Both the position numbers and the translations under genes were made by a program. Positions 1 through 5,956 of a stretch of 7,947 nt of DNA are shown here, one piece after another. The notes beneath the pieces were generated by a model. It saw nothing but the letters and a program-made list of their open reading frames with translations, searched no databases and was not told the DNA's origin. The stretch is from NCBI GenBank assembly GCA_903862805.1, contig CAIOZP010000634.1, positions 1-7,947 of the forward strand. The letters are read 5' to 3'. How positions within the stretch are numbered: the stretch's first letter is position 1; every line of letters begins with the position of its first letter. This DNA comes from an uncultured Fibrobacterota bacterium. Its GTDB lineage: Bacteria > Fibrobacterota > Chitinivibrionia > Chitinivibrionales > CAIOZP01.

Positions 1-67
1 GGGCAGATCCGGCGAGGGGAAGAAAATTTACAAGACCTTAATCGGAGTGAAATGATTCGCGAACAAA

Positions 68-1144
68 TTACGCCCGCGGCACCTTCCGAAACTCACTCGG
101 GGAAATGCCCTGCACTTCCTTAAAGATCCGGTTGAAATGCGTGACAGTGTTGTATCCGACATCAAGAGCGATCTCAGAGACCCCGCGATCGGTTTTGAGA
201 AGAAGCTCCTTTGCATGTTCAAGGCGAATACCGTTAAGACATGATTTGAACGAGTCATACCCCCGTGCCTTCAGCAATGCCGGAATTTTTTTCGAGTGGA
301 TTCCAGAACCGGCTGCGATGTTTTCGAGAGTCAGGTCGGTATCGGCGTGGCGGGTTTGTATGTACGATATCAGACGCTCTGCATCTTCGTCGGCGACACT
401 TCTCACATCGAGCTTGCGATAGACAAGAGGCTTGGTCGTGGGGCGTTTCCTGCGCACTGCGAAAAAAATCCCGCATGTTATCAGCCAAAGAAAAGAGAAA
501 ACCGTCGCGATCAAAATTGCAAGCTTCGGCGTATGAATAAGCGACATGTCATAAAGCCGGATTGTCTCTGGCTTGCCGGTAATTTCCTCGCTTCCCGTTC
601 GGATATTTATTGAAGCAAGTCGCGAGAAGTCTATCGGCAAGGTTTGTGTCAGATCAAATCCCATACTTCGCATCCACCACTGTGCCGGACTGAATTGCGA
701 AAATGGAACACGGACTTTTGTTGGATGCGATTTGATCGAGATGAAACATTCCGATGGCTGCAATGATTTTGCTCCTGCCAAAACAGAGCGCGTCTCAAGT
801 GTGATTACTGTTGCATCGGCACCGGAAGTGCTCGCCGATATTTCCATAGCATCGTAATGCGAGGCATCAAAAAAGGAATCGGAGCCGGATGGTTCAATGA
901 TCATTCCCGCCCACGGATGCCTTGCGCCTTTGTAAAGAGTGATCTTGACTGCCGATGAATCCACCATTTTGGAAATGCTTTTCCCACCGGCTTCAACAGT
1001 ATCGGAAATTGCGAATGTTTTCCAGTTGGATGATCCGAGAGCAACGACAGTTTTCTCATATAGCAATGGGATCGGAATCCAGAATAGCAGTGGGACAAGC
1101 AGAATTATTATCTTGACAAATGCGAATCTGTTTGGCGACACCAT
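68..1144 (-). CDS. Membrane-anchored AraC-family regulator with extracytoplasmic sensor domain (copy 1)
   Basis: Predicted transmembrane one-component transcription factor of 358 residues. Residues 1-8 form a short tail, 9-28 a membrane helix, about 30-207 an extracytoplasmic domain, 208-230 a second helix followed by RRKR (231-234, positive-inside), and about 255-355 an AraC-type DNA-binding domain with helix-turn-helix units near 271-292 and 321-342 (EIALDVGY, then F-N-R-I-F-K and SPSEFR at the end). The outer domain has K72-G-x-R-x-P-W-A-G80, FFD (91-93) and WW (156-157), and its pattern recalls CBM11/CIA30-like galactose-binding folds; that fold is inferred. I chose ATG 1144 because AAAGGG sits 5 nt upstream. 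ATG 1165 would overlap the upstream gene by 8 bp, and a GTG at 1204 gives 378 residues; neither has a better ribosome site. It lies directly behind a paralogue and is probably cotranslated with it. The target genes are unknown. Confidence 0.88.
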   Translation of the reverse strand: MVSPNRFAFVKIIILLVPLLFWIPIPLLYEKTVVALGSSNWKTFAISDTVEAGGKSISKMVDSSAVKITLYKGARHPWAGMIIEPSGSDSFFDASHYDAMEISASTSGADATVITLETRSVLAGAKSLQPSECFISIKSHPTKVRVPFSQFSPAQWWMRSMGFDLTQTLPIDFSRLASINIRTGSEEITGKPETIRLYDMSLIHTPKLAILIATVFSFLWLITCGIFFAVRRKRPTTKPLVYRKLDVRSVADEDAERLISYIQTRHADTDLTLENIAAGSGIHSKKIPALLKARGYDSFKSCLNGIRLEHAKELLLKTDRGVSEIALDVGYNTVTHFNRIFKEVQGISPSEFRKVPRA

Positions 1145-1157
1145 CATGGCCCTTTGA

Positions 1158-2276
1158 TCATTCATTTGTCGTTGATCCGCCTTTATTGTCCCGACGAAAT
1201 TCACCCGGAGTTTTTCCGGTCAGCCGCTTTAATGTGTCGTTGAATGCTGTCGCACTTGTAAAGCCGACACGACGGGCAATATCGTTTATGGGCCGATCGG
1301 TTTCAATTAAAATACGACTGGCTTCAGCAACACGGATCTTTGCAAGACACGCACTGAAGTTGATGCTTCCGGCTCGATGAACCGCATCATTCACAGCAGT
1401 AATCGAGATCCCGAGTTTCTTTGCCACAAGCGCAGGAGACAATTCCGGATCAGCAAAATCGTGAGTCAAAAACTGCATGACAGGATCATCATGTGACGAC
1501 AAGTCGGCCGGAACAGGAATCAATATCGTAGAAGATTTTCGTTGAATGAATAAAAACACTACTACAAGCAAGCTTGACAAAACGAGAAACAACGTCATCA
1601 ATTTTAATACGATCGCCCGCATGTTCCGTTCAAGTTTCAGCGAATGAATAATCAGCGTCCGACGGACATCCACGGAGTCATAAGAGCCACTTTCAATCAC
1701 AATATTTTCGGTCTGCGCCCAGTTGGTTTGGGGTGGATTGGCCTGCGAACAATCGTGTTCCTCAAACCACCACGATGGTGTGGCAAGAGACGATCGATCA
1801 ATCACAATACTATGACGACCTGCCGGAAGATCAATTCGTTTTTCATGAAGAAGCGGCATCGTCTTATTGCCGTGGTGTCGTGTATCAACGGAGACAGTGA
1901 TCGACAATGGTTGCGGTGTTTCGAGATCGGCGGTGATTCGTGATCGGGAATTGAGATCAAAAAAAATTGAAGAATCTTTCGGCGAAACGACGATGCCTGC
2001 ATATGGGTAACGGAATCCTTTGTGCAGGCAATAAGTCATTGCAAAAGATTGATCCGGTTTTGAAACGACATTGATCTCGGAGTTTCCACCGCTTTCTGCG
2101 GTGTCGAGATTTACTGTGACAACAGCGTTGCGTGCAGAGATCGGTACAATCAAAAAGCTCTTTGTCTGCCAGAAAAAGAAAACCAGAAGAACCAGAAAAA
2201 GGAGACTGCTACCGAGCGAAAATCCAGCAGCCCGTAAAGTGCCGGAACGAATTCCTTTTGTCAATGGCGTTCTCAT
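1158..2276 (-). CDS. Membrane-anchored AraC-family regulator with extracytoplasmic sensor domain (copy 2)
   Basis: Paralogue of the next gene with the same layout over 372 residues: basic cytoplasmic tail (1-18), membrane helix (19-36), extracytoplasmic domain (about 37-220), second helix (221-244) followed by QRK, then a C-terminal AraC-type domain with helix-turn-helix units near 280-300 and 328-350 (DIARRVGF, TPGEFRR). Shared outer-domain motifs are D58-T-A-E-S-G-G64, K86-G-x-R-x-P-Y-A-G94, FFD (105-107) and WW (169-170). The DNA-binding half is less canonical: the usual F-x-R-x-F-K of the second reading helix is F-N-D-T-L-K. The start is ATG 2276, preceded by AGGTGATC, which pairs with the 16S rRNA tail. 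An in-frame ATG at 2318 (386 residues) has no suitably spaced site. First gene of a two-gene unit reading away from the 329-bp gap. The ligand is unknown; a glycan is a guess from the fold. Confidence 0.88.
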   Translation of the reverse strand: MRTPLTKGIRSGTLRAAGFSLGSSLLFLVLLVFFFWQTKSFLIVPISARNAVVTVNLDTAESGGNSEINVVSKPDQSFAMTYCLHKGFRYPYAGIVVSPKDSSIFFDLNSRSRITADLETPQPLSITVSVDTRHHGNKTMPLLHEKRIDLPAGRHSIVIDRSSLATPSWWFEEHDCSQANPPQTNWAQTENIVIESGSYDSVDVRRTLIIHSLKLERNMRAIVLKLMTLFLVLSSLLVVVFLFIQRKSSTILIPVPADLSSHDDPVMQFLTHDFADPELSPALVAKKLGISITAVNDAVHRAGSINFSACLAKIRVAEASRILIETDRPINDIARRVGFTSATAFNDTLKRLTGKTPGEFRRDNKGGSTTNE

Positions 2277-2279
2277 GAT

Positions 2280-2285
2280 CACCTT
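2280..2285 (-). promoter_or_regulatory. Ribosome binding site deciding the start of AraC copy 2
   Basis: Minus-strand AAGGTG, extending to AAGGTGATC just before ATG 2276. The stretch AGGTGATC is complementary to the conserved 3' end of bacterial 16S rRNA, and its AAGG core lies 5 nt from the ATG. The alternative ATG at 2318 has only AGG directly touching it, which is too close to work, so this site favours the shorter protein. Confidence 0.6.
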
Positions 2286-2394
2286 AGTGCACGGAGTCCA
2301 GCGCTCATGTTCTGACATCCTGTAACCATGTTTGCTTCACCCTTTGATTCTCGACGCATTTGGTTAACAGACTCCACATGAATGACTTTACGGC

Positions 2395-2405
2395 AACCGC
2401 CGGTT
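2395..2405. repeat. Perfect inverted repeat AACCG-C-CGGTT
   Basis: Two 5-bp arms around a single C, located just downstream of the candidate -10 element on the minus strand, where a repressor could block transcription. A palindrome this short is expected by chance at modest frequency in about 300 bp. Homodimeric TetR-type proteins usually prefer longer palindromes, and AraC proteins usually prefer direct repeats. Position is the only reason to list it. Confidence 0.2.
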
Positions 2406-2422
2406 CTAATACCCTGAGCAGA

Positions 2423-2451
2423 ATAATTGTATCTGTTGTTTATCGTGTCCA
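2423..2451 (-). promoter_or_regulatory. Candidate sigma-70-type promoter for the AraC pair (weak)
   Basis: Minus-strand TGGACA (2451-2446, five of six matches to the -35 consensus), then a 17-nt spacer and AATTAT (2428-2423, four of six). A better -10 hexamer, TACAAT (2431-2426), overlaps it but leaves only 14 nt. Either would give a leader of roughly 140 nt before ATG 2276. AT-rich DNA produces such matches often, and the sigma consensus of this lineage is unknown. Confidence 0.2.
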
Positions 2452-2605
2452 TGCATAGTCTTGAAAATAATCTCGGAGAGGGCTTTTTTGTGGATTGTTT
2501 AGATTCACCGTCAAAATGAGTGTTAAGAAACGATCAACAACAATGATTGACTTTCGCATGATTATCAGTATGAAAGACCCTGATTAGAAAATCACCCAAA
2601 TCCTT

Positions 2606-3751
2606 TTATCCTGTTAATCGAGGCTCAGCCTTCATTTCATACTTCACACAAAGCGCAATCATCAGAACAGCAAACGCAATTCCAAGCGCGATAAAATGCG
2701 GCATCACATCGGCAAATGTGGCGTTCAGCCGCGACAGTTCCATCGCCGCCGGAAAGTAATGCGCCGAAGGAAAAATATTCGAGACAATTCTCCAAAATGG
2801 CGGCATTGAAGAAACCGGCCAGGCCATTCCCGAAAACAGCAGGAACGGGTACGACGAAAACATCGTCAGAATGAGTGCGGTGAGCTTTGATCTGCAGAAG
2901 GATCCCAGAAGAAATCCGGCAAGGATCATCACACAAAGATTGAGCACCGTGAGAGCCGCGAGCAGAGTAACCGAGCCGTCAAACGGGATTCCCCAGAGGC
3001 TATAGTGAAATCCGAAAAACAGCGCGGCGTAAATACTGTAAAGCGCGATATACGGAAACATTCGTCCGATCACTATCAATGGCGCGGCGACACTTGGGAA
3101 TTTGCGGCGATGTTTTCCGGCACCGGCGCTTGCTGTAGCGGCTCCGGAAAAAAGACTCTGTTGAAGCACCAAAAGCAGAAGCACCGGAATGATGTAATCG
3201 CCATAGCATTCCAGCGTATTCGCCATTCCTTCGGAGCGCAACATAATCGGCTGCGAAAAGTTTCGGGCCTGCTCACGCGTGCATCCGTTTGCTTCGAGTG
3301 CAGCGATAAGTCGCTCGCTGGCAATTGACGAAAGCGACTCGCTCAGACCCTTGCCGGCATCGACAGCAATGAGAAACCGGTTGGCATTTATCCATGCACG
3401 CAGGTTTACATGCTCGCCACGCAGAATATTTCCTTCGTAGCCTTCCGGAATCACAACAACAGCGTTTGCCTTGTTGGATGAAACAAAAATCTGCGCATCG
3501 TTCAGGTCGGACATGACACCGCACACCGATGTCTGCTCAGCCTGATCGAGCTTGCGGCAAAGTTCGCGCGACTGGTTCGAGTGATCCAGATCAACCACGA
3601 TTATCGGCAGCTTCGTTTCGAATTTGTTTATGTAGAGCGAGTTGTACATGAAGGGATAAACAATCGGAGCAAAACTCAGCAGCATGATGATCGGCGGATT
3701 TCGCAGCAGGAACTTTATCTCGGCAATTGCGGTTGACAGAATGCTACGCAT
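2606..3751 (-). CDS. ABC-2 type exporter permease, YbhR-like
   Basis: Inner-membrane subunit of an ABC-2 export complex, 381 residues, close to the usual 370-380 for this family. Topology by eye: membrane helix 20-40, a periplasmic domain of about 140 residues (45-183, containing VVIPEGYEGNI, the typical periplasmic motif of these permeases), then five helices near 184-204, 230-250, 262-284, 292-309 and 351-369. SGMAWPVSSMPPFW (307-320), followed by IFPSAHY, is the family's hallmark late segment. The start ATG overlaps the end of the preceding permease gene by 8 bp and has GGAG 9 nt upstream. It should form a heterodimer with that permease, as YbhR does with YbhS. It needs a cytoplasmic ATPase, which is not encoded here. 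The substrate cannot be read from the sequence. It is the last gene of the exporter operon. Confidence 0.92.
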   Translation of the reverse strand: MRSILSTAIAEIKFLLRNPPIIMLLSFAPIVYPFMYNSLYINKFETKLPIIVVDLDHSNQSRELCRKLDQAEQTSVCGVMSDLNDAQIFVSSNKANAVVVIPEGYEGNILRGEHVNLRAWINANRFLIAVDAGKGLSESLSSIASERLIAALEANGCTREQARNFSQPIMLRSEGMANTLECYGDYIIPVLLLLVLQQSLFSGAATASAGAGKHRRKFPSVAAPLIVIGRMFPYIALYSIYAALFFGFHYSLWGIPFDGSVTLLAALTVLNLCVMILAGFLLGSFCRSKLTALILTMFSSYPFLLFSGMAWPVSSMPPFWRIVSNIFPSAHYFPAAMELSRLNATFADVMPHFIALGIAFAVLMIALCVKYEMKAEPRLTG

Positions 3752-4988
3752 CGGTGAGCGCTCCGGTTTGGCAGTCGGTGTGACCGTGTGAGTGGCGCGG
3801 TTCTTTTTTCCAGAAGATCGAAAGCAAAAGCGATGCGAAGACAGTTCCGCTAATGATCATGATTGACAAAACGGTAAGATCCTCCGGTGCAGAAAACGCG
3901 CCGAGTCCCATTCGTGCCGATGTAAACCAAGCGTTCATGAAATGCGTGAATGGAAGGATCTGCGCAATTGCCGCACAAACCGGCGGAACCGCCTGAAGCG
4001 GAAATGTCCACCCACTGAAAATGAACGATGGCATTCCGATGAACACACCGACCATCGTTGCGAACATGACAGTTCCGGTAAGTAAACCGGCCGCAGCGCC
4101 AATGCACCACGATGCCGTTAAGTAAACAAAAACCGTTGGCAGCGCGTCGAAGGATTCTGAGAAACTTGCGATTTCACGAAGCGGATAAACAAAAAACATA
4201 AGGACAATCGTCCAGAAAAATATCACGCAAAGATATGGAATCGATTTGCCGACGAATGCAAAAAATGCTCTACCGCGCGCGGCATGTTTGAGCTGCGGCA
4301 AGGTCGAATGTTCACGCTCGCGGGCGAAGGCGATTCCGGCGGAGATCATCACGAGCATTCCAAACTGAGAGAAGACGATTCCTGGTGTGAGATAGCGAAG
4401 GTAGCTGAAGATCGGATTGTACATATTGGAGACATCGGCACCGACAGGCGAGATAAGAGCGTATGTATGCCGAGCATCGAGTCCGCTTTTGCGAAGCCTG
4501 CTTTGCGCCGCACCGGCTCCGGCCATTTTCATTATGCCCAAAATTTCGCGGGCGATAAAACTTGAGGCGATGTAGTTGCTTCCGTCGCGGACCAACACCG
4601 GCTGAACCTGCCGACCGGCTTTTATCTCCGACTCGAAATGATCGGGAATGTAGAGCGCACCGGCGAATCTGCCGGAACATATTCCGGCGCGAAGATCGGC
4701 GACGGTCGCAACATTCGCGACCACGTTCATCGTTCGCGTTGCGTCAATCATCCGCACAATTGTTCGTGATAATGCGCTGTTGTCGGCATCACAGATTCCT
4801 ACCGGAAGATCAACTACAGACCCGTTTCCATAGATGGTAGTGAAGATTAAAAAGAGAATTGGTGGCAGGATAAAAAGAAGAATCTTCTGCGGCCCATCGC
4901 ACATTAACCGATGTAGTTCGCGTACAACTGTACCGGGAAGTTTCCCTCGCACAGCTGTCTCGATTTGTTTTCCACGATGATGTTTCAT
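3744..4988 (-). CDS. ABC-2 type exporter permease, YbhS-like, with His/Cys tail
   Basis: Partner permease of 414 residues, somewhat longer than the usual 370-380. Helix near 35-53, periplasmic domain about 54-198 (with ALYIPDHFESEI at 111-122), then helices near 200-220, 245-267, 283-305, 308-326 and 372-393. The cytoplasmic AREREHSTLPQL (222-233) corresponds to the conserved E-R-E-x-G-T-L coupling segment that contacts the ATPase. SGWTFPLQAVPP (325-336) is the second family signature. The extra length lies partly in a basic N-terminal tail of about 30 residues and partly in a C-terminal tail with H399, H401, H403 and C406, unusual for the family. The ATG follows the adaptor stop by 2 bp and has no obvious ribosome site, which fits translational coupling. 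The cytoplasmic ATPase expected between the adaptor and this gene is absent. Confidence 0.92.
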   Translation of the reverse strand: MKHHRGKQIETAVRGKLPGTVVRELHRLMCDGPQKILLFILPPILFLIFTTIYGNGSVVDLPVGICDADNSALSRTIVRMIDATRTMNVVANVATVADLRAGICSGRFAGALYIPDHFESEIKAGRQVQPVLVRDGSNYIASSFIAREILGIMKMAGAGAAQSRLRKSGLDARHTYALISPVGADVSNMYNPIFSYLRYLTPGIVFSQFGMLVMISAGIAFAREREHSTLPQLKHAARGRAFFAFVGKSIPYLCVIFFWTIVLMFFVYPLREIASFSESFDALPTVFVYLTASWCIGAAAGLLTGTVMFATMVGVFIGMPSFIFSGWTFPLQAVPPVCAAIAQILPFTHFMNAWFTSARMGLGAFSAPEDLTVLSIMIISGTVFASLLLSIFWKKEPRHSHGHTDCQTGALTDA

Positions 4989-4990
4989 GC

Positions 4991-5956
4991 TTATTCGAGC
5001 TCGAGGTTCACCGACATACCGGCACGAAGACCGGAAATATTTTGCAGCGGTCGCAAATGAATCTCGAAGGTCTTCACATCAAAGCCGCCTTTCTGGCTGG
5101 TCGGTCGCCACGAAGCAAAATCTCCGAGAGCCGCAATGTAGCTGACTCTGAAGTTCACAAGCGAATCGCCGAGCGCCGGAACCCGACCGCGCATTTGCGT
5201 TCCCATGCGGAAGCTTTTCATTTGCGTTTCTTTCACGTTGACAACCAGCCAGACATCGGCCGGATCGGTGAGCGTGAGAATCGGCGCACCGGCACCGACC
5301 ATCTCGCCGCAATTGGCAATGTGCATTGCAACCTCGCCGTTAATCGGACTGGTCAGAATGCGTTCGTCGAACCATGCGCTTGCCTCGGCTTTTGCCTGCG
5401 CTGCCTGCGTCACAAGTGCCTGTGCGGCGATCCGATCTTCTGCGCGGCTTCCTTCCTGCGCCAAAGACATCCGCGACTTTGCAGCTTCCATCGCCTCTTT
5501 TGCCGCGAGGTACTGCGCTTCGACCTGATCACGTTCCTGAATGCTTATCACGCTGTCGGCGGAAAGTTTTTGAACTCGCGCCCAGGTTTTTTCAGCAAGA
5601 TCGGACTGCGCTTTTGCCTGCTCGTAGAGCCGCTGTGCCGCGTCTTTCTCCTGCGGCCGCAAGCCAGTTTTCGCCATCGAAAGTTTTGCCTGCGCAGCTG
5701 CAAGTGCCGCATCTGCCTGACCGACTTTCGCATCGAGCTCGCGGCTTTCCAGTACGGCCAATGTGTCGCCCTGCTTTACTGCGTCGCCCTCATGAACGCG
5801 AAGTTCGTCGATGTGCCCTGGAACTTTTGCGGCGACATCGATCTGCGAAGTCTCGATCATTCCGGTCATGATGAGTGGCTTGCGGCTATCTTTGCACCCA
5901 CCGAAAATGGCCGCGAGTATCATCGCGAAAATTGTGGTACGAATAAAACTGTTCAA
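4991..5956 (-). CDS. Periplasmic adaptor (HlyD/YbhG family), probable lipoprotein
   Basis: Membrane fusion protein of 321 residues that would bridge the ABC-2 permeases to the TolC-type channel. An N-terminal hydrophobic signal (about 5-20) ends at G-G-C21, a lipobox-like site with a less common F at -3. Residues 40-72 (VPGHI, then VHEGDAVKQGD) are the first lipoyl half, about 73-195 an Ala/Gln/Lys-rich coiled-coil hairpin, 197-228 (SPINGEV) the second lipoyl half, and 229-321 the beta-barrel region ending in GLRAGMSVNLELE. At the hairpin tip R127-L131-S138 match RxxxLxxxxxxS, the motif known to dock on TolC. Length and motifs resemble E. coli YbhG (about 330 residues). The start is TTG 5956, overlapping the TolC stop as TTGA with GGGGG 6 nt upstream; no in-frame ATG lies just upstream. 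Confidence 0.93.
   Translation of the reverse strand: MNSFIRTTIFAMILAAIFGGCKDSRKPLIMTGMIETSQIDVAAKVPGHIDELRVHEGDAVKQGDTLAVLESRELDAKVGQADAALAAAQAKLSMAKTGLRPQEKDAAQRLYEQAKAQSDLAEKTWARVQKLSADSVISIQERDQVEAQYLAAKEAMEAAKSRMSLAQEGSRAEDRIAAQALVTQAAQAKAEASAWFDERILTSPINGEVAMHIANCGEMVGAGAPILTLTDPADVWLVVNVKETQMKSFRMGTQMRGRVPALGDSLVNFRVSYIAALGDFASWRPTSQKGGFDVKTFEIHLRPLQNISGLRAGMSVNLELE

Larger units (their letters stand above)
2277..2605. other. Gene-free stretch between exporter operon and AraC pair
   Basis: About 329 bp, AT-richer than the flanking genes by eye, with no credible open reading frame. It must hold the 3' end of the exporter transcript and probably the promoter of the AraC pair. I found one weak promoter candidate, one 11-bp perfect inverted repeat (2395-2405), and a loose inverted pair, CTGTAACC (2320-2327) against GGTTAACAG (2362-2370), with one base inserted. 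The only stem just after the exporter stop is TGATT/AATCA (2581-2594), too short and without a T-run, so no intrinsic terminator is called. Read-through from the exporter into the AraC genes cannot be excluded. Confidence 0.5.

Noticed and set aside
2472..2490. Possible terminator before the plus-strand T-run TTTTTT
   Set aside because: The best stem is CTC/GAG around GGA, only 3 bp, and no plus-strand gene ends there.
2382..2556. Repeated TGACTTT in the gene-free stretch
   Set aside because: A 7-bp match is expected by chance in a region this size, and the flanking bases do not extend it convincingly.
2581..2594. Stem TGATT/AATCA just after the exporter stop
   Set aside because: Five AT-rich pairs and no following T-run on the minus strand; too weak for an intrinsic terminator.
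4995..5004. Perfect 10-bp palindrome TCGAGCTCGA at the adaptor's end
   Set aside because: It is explained by the codons of the terminal Leu-Glu-Leu-Glu and lies inside coding sequence with no regulatory context.
5374..5871. Second plus-strand frame (165 codons) opposite the adaptor
   Set aside because: Arg/Pro/Leu-rich composition typical of an antisense frame over Ala- and Gln-rich coiled-coil codons.
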